A stretch of DNA of 64,000 nucleotides from Rhizobiaceae bacterium (GTDB lineage Bacteria; Pseudomonadota; Alphaproteobacteria; Rhizobiales; Rhizobiaceae). The position numbers and the translations under genes are program-made. The notes under the pieces were generated by a model that saw only the letters and a program-made list of their open reading frames with translations, ran no database searches and had not been told where the DNA came from. The stretch lies in assembly GCA_017643495.1 (NCBI GenBank), contig JAEPNK010000001.1:1717623-1781622 (forward strand). The letters are read 5' to 3'. Below are positions 40,612 to 49,173 of this stretch, in pieces; position 1 is the stretch's first letter; every line of letters starts with the position of its first letter.

Positions 40612-40809
40612 ATGGCCAAGGACCATGAAAACAAAGTTGCTGCAGACAGGCGCAGTTTTCTGAAAATGGCAGGGTTTGGGCCTGTGGTTGGTGGAGCTGT
40701 ACTTGCCACTACCGCATCTGCACAAGCCGATGCGTCTGTTAATGAGGAAGGCACTGGTTACCGGGAAACCGGTCACGTCAAGACCTTTTACAATCTGTCC
40801 AGGTTCTAG
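40612..40809 (+). CDS. Small twin-arginine signal protein of formate dehydrogenase loci (FdhX-like)
   Basis: A 65-residue protein starting at an ATG behind GGAGGAG; an open frame upstream overlaps torD and is not used. D-R-R-S-F-L-K-M-A-G-F-G-P near residue 15 is a Tat signal, and A-L-A-T-T-A-S-A-Q-A ends it, so only about 25 residues remain after processing. Similar short Tat proteins precede fdhA in many proteobacterial clusters (named fdhX in Shewanella). The role is unknown; it may help target the catalytic subunit. Confidence 0.75.
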   Translation: MAKDHENKVAADRRSFLKMAGFGPVVGGAVLATTASAQADASVNEEGTGYRETGHVKTFYNLSRF

Positions 40810-40923
40810 CCTGGCTGGTTTTAATGGTGGTGCTTGCGCCGCCTAGTCGCCCGTTTTGGTATCGGTTGCGGGTTTTGTTGGAGGCTTTGCTCAGATCGGG
40901 CAGGGCAATTTGGAGGATACGAA

Positions 40924-43902
40924 ATGCTACGGAAGAAGGTAGGTGGGGTTGCGAGAGGCCCCCGTCTGTCATCAACCCTCGCTAATGTGTCAGGTGCTGC
41001 TGTAAATCGCCGGGATTTTCTCAAGAAATCCGGCCTTGCAGTTGGTGGGCTGGCTGCTGCGGGAGCTGTTACAGCAGGGACAACCAAAAGAGCCGAGGCT
41101 GCAGGTGCTGCTGCTGGTGGCAAAATTCAGACTATAAAGTCTGTTTGTACACACTGTTCGGTCGGATGTACCGTACTGGCAGAGGTTTCCGATGGTGTCT
41201 GGATCGGCCAGGAGCCGGCCTTTGATTCACCATTCAATCTTGGTGCCCATTGTGCAAAAGGTGCTTCTGTCCGTGAGCATGCGCATGGCGAACGCCGTCT
41301 CAAATATCCAATGAAACTCGTTGGTGGCAAATGGGAGCGTCTCAGCTGGGATGATGCCGTCAATGAAATTGGCGATACGATGCTGAACATCCGCGAGGAA
41401 TCCGGACCGGATTCCGTTTACTGGCTTGGTTCGGCAAAACACAATAACGAGCAATCTTACCTTGTTCGCAAGTTTGCCGCCTATTGGGGCACAAACAACG
41501 TCGACCACCAGGCTCGCATCTGCCACTCAACCACGGTTGCCGGTGTTGCAAATACCTGGGGCTACGGCGCCATGACCAACTCATACAATGATATCCACAA
41601 TTCGCGTGCGATTTTCATTATTGGTGGCAATCCGGCGGAAGCCCATCCGGTTTCCCTTCTGCACGTGTTGCGGGCAAAGGAGCAAAACAACGCCCCCCTG
41701 ATTGTCTGTGACCCTCGTTTCACACGAACGGCAGCTCATGCGGATGAATATGTGCGTTTCCGTCCAGGTACAGACGTTGCCCTTATCTGGGGCATTCTCT
41801 GGCACATTTTCGAGAATGGCTGGGAAGACAAGGAGTTCATTCGTCAACGTGTATGGGGCATGGACCAGATACGCGATGAAGTTGCAAAATGGAATCCTGA
41901 AGAAGTCGAGCGTGTAACCGGTACGCCGGGATCGCAGCTGCGTCGTGTCGCACGAACAATGGCCCAGAACAGGCCAGGCACAGTGATCTGGTGCATGGGT
42001 GGTACGCAGCACACAAACGGGAACAATAATACCCGTGCCTATTGTGTGCTCCAGCTTGCGCTTGGCAACATGGGCAAGGCTGGTGGCGGAACCAATATTT
42101 TCCGTGGCCACGACAACGTGCAGGGCGCAACCGATCTGGGCGTGCTCTCACATACACTGCCCGGTTATTATGGCCTCAAAAAAGGCTCTTGGGCGCACTG
42201 GGCTCGTGTATGGGGAACAGACGTTTCCTATCTGGAAGACCGTTTTGCCAAGGTCACAGGTGCGGACGGAAAAGAAAAGAACCTCATGAACCTGACCGGG
42301 ATACCCGTCTCCCGGTGGATTGACGGTGTACTGGAAGATCCGGCCAACATGGACAATCCGAACAAGGTTCGCGGCATGGTGTTCTGGGGACATGCGCCCA
42401 ACTCGCAAACCCGGATGAAGGAAATGAAGGATGCAATGGAGAAACTCGACCTTCTGGTCGTGATCGATCCGTATCCAACAGTTTCAGCCGTGCTTCATGA
42501 CCGTCAGGATGGTGTTTATTTGCTGCCAGCCTGTACGCAGTTCGAAACTTACGGCTCTGTAACGGCTTCCAACCGGTCGCTCCAGTGGCGTGACAAGGTA
42601 GTTGATCCACTGTTTGAATCCCTGCCTGATCACACCATTGCATACAAACTGGCTGCAAAGCTTGGGTTTGCCGACGAGATGTTCAAGAACATCAAGGTCG
42701 AGAATGACGAGCCGCTGATTGACGATGTGACCCGCGAGTTCAACCGGGGCATGTGGACCATCGGTTACACAGGCCAGTCTCCTGAACGTTTGCGTGAACA
42801 CATGAAGTACCAGCATACGTTTGACCGGACGACCTTGCAGGCTGTTGGTGGACCGCTGGATGGTGAATATTACGGAATGCCGTGGCCATGCTGGGGAACA
42901 GCAGAGATGAAGCATCCGGGTACTCCAATCCTGTATGATCCATCCAAACCTGTTGCAGAAGGCGGCCTTACTTTCCGCGCACGGTTTGGTGTGGAACGGG
43001 ATGGCGACAACCTTCTGGCGGAAGGTTCCTGGTCACAAGCTTCTGAAATCGAGGATGGTTACCCCGAGTTCACAATGGCCATGCTCCAGCAACTGGGGTG
43101 GGACAGCGATCTCACTGATGCAGAGCGCCGCTCGATTGCATTTGCTGCCGGCATTGACGGTTTCCAACCCGGTGATGAAGAGGTTGGAGAGCAGTCGATG
43201 AGTCCGTTCCCGTCTGATTATGACGAGAAGGTTTCCGGTGTGAACTGGAAGACTGACCTTTCGGGAGGCATTCAGCGTGTTGCAATCAAGCATGGTTGTG
43301 CACCGTTCGGGAACGCCAAGGCGCGTGCCGTGGTCTGGACTTTCCCGGATCCGGTACCACTCCATCGCGAACCGCTTTATACGCCTCGACGTGATCTCTT
43401 GGATAAATACGCTACTTACGAAGACCGAAAGTTCTATCGTTTGCCGACAGCGTATGCATCGATCCAGAAACAGGACTTTTCCAAGGATTACCCGATTGTT
43501 CTCACATCCGGCCGTTTGGTTGAATATGAGGGCGGTGGCGATGAAACCCGTTCCAATCCGTGGCTTGCAGAGCTGCAACAGGACATGTTCGTCGAAATCA
43601 ATACATCAGATGCCAATACACTTGGTATCCGGGATGGCGAACAGTGCTGGGTCGAAGGACCTGAGGGTGGACGCGTCAAGGTAATGGCATTGGTTACTGA
43701 ACGGGTCGGCAAAGGTGTTGCCTTCATGCCATTCCACTTCGGTGGTCATTTTGAGGGTAAGGACTTGCGGGATAAATATCCTTCAGGTGCCGATCCATAT
43801 GTTCTGGGTGAATCTACCAACACCGCTCAAACCTACGGGTATGACTCGGTAACCCAGATGCAGGAAACCAAAGCAACGCTTTGTAAAATCGAGCGGGCAT
43901 AG
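40924..43902 (+). CDS. fdhA: Formate dehydrogenase catalytic (alpha) subunit, Cys-type, Tat-exported
   Basis: A 992-residue oxidoreductase of the DMSO-reductase superfamily. The ATG at 40924 follows GGAGGATACGAA; the frame is open 90 bases further up. Tat motif N-R-R-D-F-L-K-K-S near residue 36. [4Fe-4S] site C-T-H-C-S-V-G-C from residue 75. The metal ligand is Cys200 in A-R-I-C-H-S-T-T-V-A-G, not selenocysteine, and the adjacent His is the catalytic histidine. The bis-MGD-binding blocks follow (G-G-N-P-A-E-A-H-P and the C-terminal P-I-V-L-T-S-G-R). Periplasmic formate oxidation to CO2. The adjacent tupABC suggests a tungsten cofactor. Confidence 0.94.
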   Translation: MLRKKVGGVARGPRLSSTLANVSGAAVNRRDFLKKSGLAVGGLAAAGAVTAGTTKRAEAAGAAAGGKIQTIKSVCTHCSVGCTVLAEVSDGVWIGQEPAFDSPFNLGAHCAKGASVREHAHGERRLKYPMKLVGGKWERLSWDDAVNEIGDTMLNIREESGPDSVYWLGSAKHNNEQSYLVRKFAAYWGTNNVDHQARICHSTTVAGVANTWGYGAMTNSYNDIHNSRAIFIIGGNPAEAHPVSLLHVLRAKEQNNAPLIVCDPRFTRTAAHADEYVRFRPGTDVALIWGILWHIFENGWEDKEFIRQRVWGMDQIRDEVAKWNPEEVERVTGTPGSQLRRVARTMAQNRPGTVIWCMGGTQHTNGNNNTRAYCVLQLALGNMGKAGGGTNIFRGHDNVQGATDLGVLSHTLPGYYGLKKGSWAHWARVWGTDVSYLEDRFAKVTGADGKEKNLMNLTGIPVSRWIDGVLEDPANMDNPNKVRGMVFWGHAPNSQTRMKEMKDAMEKLDLLVVIDPYPTVSAVLHDRQDGVYLLPACTQFETYGSVTASNRSLQWRDKVVDPLFESLPDHTIAYKLAAKLGFADEMFKNIKVENDEPLIDDVTREFNRGMWTIGYTGQSPERLREHMKYQHTFDRTTLQAVGGPLDGEYYGMPWPCWGTAEMKHPGTPILYDPSKPVAEGGLTFRARFGVERDGDNLLAEGSWSQASEIEDGYPEFTMAMLQQLGWDSDLTDAERRSIAFAAGIDGFQPGDEEVGEQSMSPFPSDYDEKVSGVNWKTDLSGGIQRVAIKHGCAPFGNAKARAVVWTFPDPVPLHREPLYTPRRDLLDKYATYEDRKFYRLPTAYASIQKQDFSKDYPIVLTSGRLVEYEGGGDETRSNPWLAELQQDMFVEINTSDANTLGIRDGEQCWVEGPEGGRVKVMALVTERVGKGVAFMPFHFGGHFEGKDLRDKYPSGADPYVLGESTNTAQTYGYDSVTQMQETKATLCKIERA

Positions 43903-43916
43903 GGAGGAGATCAGCT

Positions 43917-44513
43917 ATGGCTAGAATGAAGTTTCTTTGCGATGCCGAACGCTGCATTGAATGTAATGCCTGCGTTACAGCATGCAAAAACGAACATGAA
44001 GTACCTTGGGGAGTAAACCGTCGCCGGGTTGTGACCATCAATGATGGCAAACCGGGTGAGCGCTCAATCTCTGTGGCTTGCATGCATTGTTCTGATGCAC
44101 CCTGCAAGGCGGTTTGCCCTGTGGATTGCTTCTACGACACCGAAGATGGTGTGGTGTTGCATTCCAAGGATCTGTGTATCGGCTGCGGATACTGCTTCTA
44201 TGCATGTCCTTTCGGTGCACCTCAATTTCCGCAGGCTTCCAATTTCGGTTCCCGGGGCAAGATGGACAAATGTACATTCTGTGCCGGAGGCCCGGAAGAC
44301 GACATGTCCACTGCCGAGTTCCAGAAGTATGGACGTAACCGTCTAGCGGAAGGCAAACTTCCACTTTGTGCGGAAATGTGTTCAACCAAGGCGCTGCTTG
44401 CCGGAGATGGTGACGTTGTCTCGGCGGTTTATCGCGAGCGTGTTGTCGCTCGCGGCTTCGGTGCCGGTGCTTGGGGTTGGGGTACTGCCTACGGCCAGAA
44501 AACCGGCGGCTGA
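43917..44513 (+). CDS. fdhB: Formate dehydrogenase Fe-S (beta) subunit
   Basis: A 198-residue protein with four cysteine motifs: C-I-E-C-N-A-C-V-T-A-C near residue 13, C-M-H-C-S-D-A-P-C-K-A-V-C-P near 60, C-I-G-C-G-Y-C-F-Y-A-C-P near 90 and C-T-F-C-A-G-G plus C-A-E-M-C near 120-160. This fits four [4Fe-4S] clusters and matches FDH beta subunits lacking the C-terminal membrane helix. No signal peptide: it is co-exported with FdhA. It starts 14 bases after fdhA. Confidence 0.94.
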   Translation: MARMKFLCDAERCIECNACVTACKNEHEVPWGVNRRRVVTINDGKPGERSISVACMHCSDAPCKAVCPVDCFYDTEDGVVLHSKDLCIGCGYCFYACPFGAPQFPQASNFGSRGKMDKCTFCAGGPEDDMSTAEFQKYGRNRLAEGKLPLCAEMCSTKALLAGDGDVVSAVYRERVVARGFGAGAWGWGTAYGQKTGG

Positions 44514-44554
44514 TCCGCTGGGTGGATGACCGTTATATTCAAGAATATCTGGGT

Positions 44555-44583
44555 AAGGCGGCTGTAATACAGCCGCCTTTTCC
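44555..44583 (+). terminator. Hairpin with T-run between fdhB and fdhC
   Basis: A perfect 11-bp stem AAGGCGGCTGT (44555-44565) / ACAGCCGCCTT (44569-44579) with a 3-base loop, followed by TT at 44580-44581 and CC. It has the shape of an intrinsic terminator but a short T-tract. Since fdhC follows 57 bases later it probably works as a partial terminator or RNA-stability element that sets the ratio of soluble to membrane subunit. Confidence 0.55.
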
Positions 44584-44640
44584 ATCTGGCAGGAACAAAC
44601 AGTTACGCCGGATCACCTCCGGCACTTTAGGAGATTTCTC

Positions 44641-45744
44641 ATGTTGGTGGCCCGCTCGCTGTTGATATTGATCTTTGCAAGCCTTGTCATGACCGCGTCC
44701 CTGATGACTGGTCCGGCTAATTTTGCATATGCGCAGGAGAATGATCCTGCCGCCCTGCAAGGTGCTGTGCCCGGGGGCACAACGGAAGCCGGTTCTTCGG
44801 ATGCAGAACTGTGGCGGCAAATAAGGCAGGGGAACCAGGGTACGGTAGCTGGAGCCAACCCTCGTTCAGGCCTGATGATACAGTCTGAAGGGGAGCGTTG
44901 GAGACAGATAAGAAACAGTGAATTGCCGATGTATTCGGCGATCGCAATTCTGGGAATGCTTATTTTGCTCTCGATCTTTTTCGCCATTCGCGGGCGTATC
45001 CGCATCGAACATGGCCGGTCTGGTCATACCATAACCCGTTTCAATCTTCTCGAGCGTGCCTCCCACTGGCTTCTTGCATCAAGCTTTATAGTGTTGGCGC
45101 TTACCGGCCTCAATCTGATTTTCGGAAGAAGCCTGATTTTGCCCTGGTTGGGAGCAGATGCATTTGCCTTCATCACAGTTACCGGAAAATACATACACAA
45201 CTATGTCGGCTTTGCCTTCATGGTGGCGCTTGTTCTCGTTGCGGTCCTTTGGGTGATGCACAATATCCCGAACCGCCACGATGTGGTCTGGCTGCTCAAG
45301 GGGGGTGGAATGCTGGGTGGTGGGCATCCACCGGCCAAAAAATTCAATGCCGGTCAGAAGATCATTTTCTGGGTCGTTATACTTTGCGGAATATCCATTT
45401 CAATGTCTGGCTGGGCGCTGTTGAATCCGTTCACGACAACGATGATGGCAGATACTGCACAGCTCTCGAACAGTATTCTGGGCACCAGTTTCCCGACTGA
45501 GTTTGCCGCTGTTCAGGAACAACAGTTGCAATCAATCTGGCATTCGGCAATGGCTGTCTTCATGATAGTGGTTATTATTGCGCATATCTATCTCGGCACA
45601 GTCGGTATGGAAGGCGCACTTGATGCGATGACATCTGGTGAAGTGGATGAAAACTGGGCTCGCGAACATCACTCAATCTGGGTTGATGAAGTCAACGCAG
45701 ACAACAAGGATGTTGCCGCTGGTAAACCGCAACCAGCCGAATAG
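44641..45744 (+). CDS. fdhC: Formate dehydrogenase cytochrome b (gamma) subunit
   Basis: A 367-residue membrane protein behind AGGAGA. A signal peptide (1-31) and about 70 periplasmic residues precede four core helices. Haem b histidines are probably in A-S-H-W (about 141), Y-I-H-N-Y-V-G (about 185), S-I-W-H-S-A (about 301) and I-A-H-I-Y-L-G (about 318), as in FdnI-type subunits. It anchors FdhAB and passes electrons to quinone. The long N-terminal extension is typical of this alphaproteobacterial branch. Confidence 0.93.
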   Translation: MLVARSLLILIFASLVMTASLMTGPANFAYAQENDPAALQGAVPGGTTEAGSSDAELWRQIRQGNQGTVAGANPRSGLMIQSEGERWRQIRNSELPMYSAIAILGMLILLSIFFAIRGRIRIEHGRSGHTITRFNLLERASHWLLASSFIVLALTGLNLIFGRSLILPWLGADAFAFITVTGKYIHNYVGFAFMVALVLVAVLWVMHNIPNRHDVVWLLKGGGMLGGGHPPAKKFNAGQKIIFWVVILCGISISMSGWALLNPFTTTMMADTAQLSNSILGTSFPTEFAAVQEQQLQSIWHSAMAVFMIVVIIAHIYLGTVGMEGALDAMTSGEVDENWAREHHSIWVDEVNADNKDVAAGKPQPAE

Positions 45745-45760
45745 AGGCTATTGGTCCGCC

Positions 45761-47146
45761 ATGAGACCTGTATCGGTAGTGATAACCCTTATCGTTATGC
45801 TTGTTGTTGCTTTCAACTCTGCGCTTGTTGCAGGCGCAGATGAAAGGAAAGAGGAAACCGTTCAGGCCGAAGTGTTGCCAGACCAGCTCAAGGGTCACGG
45901 TGGGCCGATCAAGGCCATAAGCATTTCTCCTGACGGTGAAAAGGTGCTGACATCATCCTTTGACTATTCCGTACTCTACTGGGACATTTCAGATGCAAAG
46001 GCTGCCATTCTTCACAGGCTGGAAGGCCATGAAGCAGCAGTCAATGATGCAGTTTTCAGCCAGAGTGGAAAGCAGGCCTATTCTGTAAGTGATGACGGTA
46101 CTCTAGCCATCTGGGATTTGGAAAAGGGCAAACTGATACTGCGTATCAAGGCGCCGCGGGAAAAGGTTCTGGATATTGGTCTTTCACCAGACGGAAAACA
46201 TGCTGCCGTTGCACGTTGGGACCAGACCGTTCGTATCTATGACCTGTTGCTGCAGAAGGAAGTGGCTGTCCTGGAAGGCCACAGGGGTAATGTGAACGCG
46301 GTCGCATGGTCCTCAGACGGAAAATTTCTCTATTCTGCCGGATATGATGGACAAATACTGGAATGGGATGCCCAACAGCTTCGTTTCCTGCGACCCGTTT
46401 ACCGCCATGGATGGGGCATCAACTCGATTGCACTGCTGGACAATCAGCGCATTCTTTACGGCGCTCTCAACGGTACAGTTGCGGTGGTGGATATTGTTCG
46501 TGCCGAGCGTGTCATGGATATTGCCGAGCAGGATAGTCCGGTTCAAAGCGTGAAGGTTTCTCCGGATGGGGCACTTGCCGGTTTTTCTGACGGGAAGGGA
46601 AAAATTCATGTGTTCAATGCTGCCAGTGGCAAAGAGATTGAGCGTGGTGAAGTAACTTATGGTCCTGTTTGGGACTTTGATTTTGTTTCCGGTACAAACC
46701 AGATTTATCACGTCGGTCTCGACGATTTTGCTGCGCGGTGGCAAATATCACCACGAAAGATAAACCAGATTGCAGCTGAATTACCCCGACGGTTCCAGGT
46801 AAGGGATGGCAAGGATGCAGGTGAACTGGAATTCCAGCGCAAATGCAGCGTGTGTCATACACTTGTCGAGGATGGGGCTAATCGGGCAGGGCCGACACTG
46901 TTCAAGGTATTCGGGCGCAAGGCAGGAACCTTGCCGGGTTACAACTATTCGAAAGCCTTGCTGAATTCTGATATTGTGTGGAACGACGAAACGATCGGGC
47001 TGTTGTTCAGCGCCGGTCCGGACAAGGTTGTTCCCGGTACGAAAATGCCGATACAGAGACTGAAAAAAGTTGAACGGCGTGAGGAACTCATCCGGTTTCT
47101 CAAGGAGGCCACGGAACCAACCGAACAGGGGAAGACAGAAAAATGA
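45761..47146 (+). CDS. WD40 beta-propeller fused to cytochrome c
   Basis: A 461-residue exported protein starting at ATG 45761, 17 bases after fdhC. Residues 1-26 form a signal peptide. Six to seven WD40 repeats follow (for example S-P-D-G-E-K-V-L-T-S-S-F-D-Y-S-V-L-Y-W-D and A-Y-S-V-S-D-D-G-T-L-A-I-W-D), up to about 345. The C-terminal class I cytochrome c has C-S-V-C-H at 362-366 and ligand Met429 in G-T-K-M-P, with the A-G-P-T-L-F-K-V-F-G-R-K-A-G-T block of cytochrome c2. It may take electrons from the FDH complex or dock a partner on its propeller. No known reaction. Confidence 0.85.
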   Translation: MRPVSVVITLIVMLVVAFNSALVAGADERKEETVQAEVLPDQLKGHGGPIKAISISPDGEKVLTSSFDYSVLYWDISDAKAAILHRLEGHEAAVNDAVFSQSGKQAYSVSDDGTLAIWDLEKGKLILRIKAPREKVLDIGLSPDGKHAAVARWDQTVRIYDLLLQKEVAVLEGHRGNVNAVAWSSDGKFLYSAGYDGQILEWDAQQLRFLRPVYRHGWGINSIALLDNQRILYGALNGTVAVVDIVRAERVMDIAEQDSPVQSVKVSPDGALAGFSDGKGKIHVFNAASGKEIERGEVTYGPVWDFDFVSGTNQIYHVGLDDFAARWQISPRKINQIAAELPRRFQVRDGKDAGELEFQRKCSVCHTLVEDGANRAGPTLFKVFGRKAGTLPGYNYSKALLNSDIVWNDETIGLLFSAGPDKVVPGTKMPIQRLKKVERREELIRFLKEATEPTEQGKTEK

Positions 47147-47274
47147 AATCAGTTTTAATCGGAATTGCCGCCATGGTTCTGATCAGTGCTGGAGCGTGGC
47201 TGGTCACGGAGAGCGTCGCAACCAGTTCCGCAGACAGATATGTCAGCCAAAACAATTCTGTAAGGCTGGACTAA
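47143..47274 (+). CDS. Small single-span membrane protein (43 residues)
   Basis: A short frame whose ATG overlaps the stop of the WD40-cytochrome gene by four bases (ATGA). The protein begins M-K-S-V-L-I-G-I-A-A-M-V-L-I-S-A-G-A-W-L (one transmembrane helix) followed by about 20 polar residues ending S-V-R-L-D. Tight coupling to the upstream gene makes it probably real. No homology recognised; perhaps a small subunit or anchor of the cytochrome. Confidence 0.55.
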   Translation: MKSVLIGIAAMVLISAGAWLVTESVATSSADRYVSQNNSVRLD

Positions 47275-47281
47275 ACATTTC

Positions 47282-48229
47282 ATGCGCTTGATGCCAATCT
47301 TGCTTGCGTGGTTGCTTTTCGTACTGCCTGCCTATGCATTTGAAACCGGCACGCAGGAATGCGAAACTGCCCTGGATTGCGCCAGAAAATCGGTAGTCAG
47401 TCTTCTGCCGGATTGGCCACCAGGTATCAGCCGCAATGAAGAGCCGGAAGGCTCAGGTATCGTAGTTGGAAACGGAACACTAATCGCTACTGCCGATCAT
47501 GTTCTTGGTTTGGCAAAATCAGCAAGGATCAGAACAGCCGAGGGGCGGGTGATCAAGGCTGAAATTGTGCTGCGTGACCCTGCAACAGACATTGCCTTTC
47601 TCGGCATTGAAAAACCGTTGACTGCTTTCGGAAGACCCGCTGACATATCAATTGGGGAAAAGTCCTGTGCTTTGGGAAACAGTTTCGGGCTGGGGGTATC
47701 GGTTTCCTGTGGGGTGATATCTGCAAAACAGGTTTCAGGCACCGGGTTCAATCCTGTTGAAGATTTTCATCAGACAGATGCTTCTGTAAATCCCGGCATG
47801 TCAGGTGGCGCGCTGGTCAATGAAGAAGGCCGTTTGGTCGGAATGCTGTCTGCTATTTTCACCAAGCAATCTGATGCAAATATCGGAATGAACTTCGCCG
47901 TTTCGGGACAGTTGCTGCAAAAGGTTCTGAATGATTATCAGGAACATGGAGTTTCCCGTCATCGCGCTACTGGCGTACTCGTGCGGCCGGGCAATCCGGT
48001 TGATCATGATGGTTGGATCGGAGCAAAGGTGGTGCGACTGGAAGATGGGTCAATAGCCGACAAGGCTGGCATTGAGACGGATGACCTGATCATAAGCGTC
48101 GGTCAGCGCCGGATGCTTCGCGCGGGCGCATTTGAAGCCGCAATTGTATTGGCAAAGGCAGGCCTGGAACTTGACGTTCTTGTATTGCGCGATAATGATT
48201 TTCATAACCTTGTAATGATCCCTGAATGA
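47282..48229 (+). CDS. Exported trypsin-like serine protease with PDZ-like domain (HtrA type)
   Basis: A 315-residue protein with a signal peptide (1-18). The triad is His73 in A-T-A-D-H-V, Asp103 in D-P-A-T-D-I-A-F-L and Ser174 in N-P-G-M-S-G-G-A. The C-terminal third (about 225-310) looks like one PDZ domain (D-G-S-I-A-D-K-A-G-I-E-T-D-D-L-I-I-S-V). The cysteines C27/C33 and C129/C143 may form disulfides. It may take part in periplasmic quality control of the FDH or cytochrome proteins. DUF6494 follows. Confidence 0.87.
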   Translation: MRLMPILLAWLLFVLPAYAFETGTQECETALDCARKSVVSLLPDWPPGISRNEEPEGSGIVVGNGTLIATADHVLGLAKSARIRTAEGRVIKAEIVLRDPATDIAFLGIEKPLTAFGRPADISIGEKSCALGNSFGLGVSVSCGVISAKQVSGTGFNPVEDFHQTDASVNPGMSGGALVNEEGRLVGMLSAIFTKQSDANIGMNFAVSGQLLQKVLNDYQEHGVSRHRATGVLVRPGNPVDHDGWIGAKVVRLEDGSIADKAGIETDDLIISVGQRRMLRAGAFEAAIVLAKAGLELDVLVLRDNDFHNLVMIPE

Positions 48230-48240
48230 TTGGAAAACGA

Positions 48241-48432
48241 ATGGATGAAGAATTCAACATGTCGATGCGCAAATTCCTGAAACAGGTAGGCGTTACATCA
48301 CAACAGGAAATTGAACGTATCGTGCGGGAGGCAGATCTGTCCGGCAAGGACCGTCTATCGGTCAAGGTTGTGCTGACAGCAGAGGGCACAAACCTGAATC
48401 ACGAAGTGACAGGCGATATTGTACTTCCCTGA
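48241..48432 (+). CDS. DUF6494 family small protein
   Basis: A 63-residue protein beginning M-D-E-E-F-N-M-S-M-R-K-F-L-K. This start, after GGAAA, is preferred over the ATG at 48226 that overlaps the protease stop. The N-terminal F-N-M-S-x-R-K-F-L-K-x-V-G-V-(T/S)-S-Q and a C-terminal strand-rich part match DUF6494 as I remember it, a short conserved partner of proteobacterial FDH loci. Function unknown. Confidence 0.72.
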   Translation: MDEEFNMSMRKFLKQVGVTSQQEIERIVREADLSGKDRLSVKVVLTAEGTNLNHEVTGDIVLP

Positions 48433-48438
48433 TCCTGT

Positions 48439-49173
48439 ATGAAGCATGCTCCCACATTTCCCCCCTTGCTCAAGGGGCATCGTATTCCCAAAGAGCGGGA
48501 CACGGTAAAAACTGCCTGCACAATGATTGCCAAGCAATCGATTGGGGCCGGTGACATAGTCTGGTCTGAAGATAATCACCGGTTGAGATTTGCATTGGTG
48601 CTTGAGCCGGAGGTGGAGCGCAACAAGTGTTGCGAGATGCTTTACCTTGTCATGGTGGCATTTGGAGATGCCGCGGGTGCAATCAGCCCACCCGAGATAG
48701 CAATCACATACCGGTGGCCTGGCCTTGTTCTTGTGAATGAAGCGGTGGTCGGCAATGTTGACCTTCGCTTGCCGGAAAGTGCTGCTGAAGCAATTCCGGA
48801 CTGGATGGTAGCATCGGTCGACATAGCCATTCGTCCGGAAAGACTGGAAGCCAATCCGGGGCATATGCCTGAGAAAACCACCATGTGGGATGAGGGGTGC
48901 GGGGAAATTACCAGAACAGAACTGTTGGAGTCGGTTTCCCGCCACATTGTTAACTGGATCCATACCTGGACAGAGGATGGCTTCAAACCGGTTCATCAGC
49001 AATGGACAGGTCGCATAAGTGAAAAGGCCGCTATCATGGATGGATTGGCCAAGGGTGAATTTGTTGGACTGGACGATAATGGCAATGCCCTTGTCAGGGA
49101 AGCTGACAGGATCACGAGTATTGATACGCTGGAAGCATTGAAACACTTTCAGCATCTACTGAAAGCCGACTGA
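48439..49173 (+). CDS. Biotin/lipoate ligase-like protein (DUF4444), probably catalytically altered
   Basis: A 244-residue protein with the BPL/LPL fold pattern, but without the G-R-G-R-x-G-R ATP-binding loop. The usual K-W-P-N-D-L is R-W-P-G-L (from residue 92) followed by V-N-E-A-V-V-G, where the catalytic Lys should be. The C-terminal 60 residues (W-T-G-R-I-S-E-K, then F-V-G-L-D-D-N-G-N-A-L-V-R) look like the small DUF4444 domain. Biotin- or lipoyl-ligation is therefore unlikely. It ends one base into the DUF6505 gene and runs as part of the fdh accessory operon. Confidence 0.78.
   Translation: MKHAPTFPPLLKGHRIPKERDTVKTACTMIAKQSIGAGDIVWSEDNHRLRFALVLEPEVERNKCCEMLYLVMVAFGDAAGAISPPEIAITYRWPGLVLVNEAVVGNVDLRLPESAAEAIPDWMVASVDIAIRPERLEANPGHMPEKTTMWDEGCGEITRTELLESVSRHIVNWIHTWTEDGFKPVHQQWTGRISEKAAIMDGLAKGEFVGLDDNGNALVREADRITSIDTLEALKHFQHLLKAD

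Noticed and set aside
48355-49155. A 266-codon minus-strand open frame
   Set aside because: Antisense to the pseudo-ligase gene; composition rich in Cys, His and Phe as expected from a shadow.
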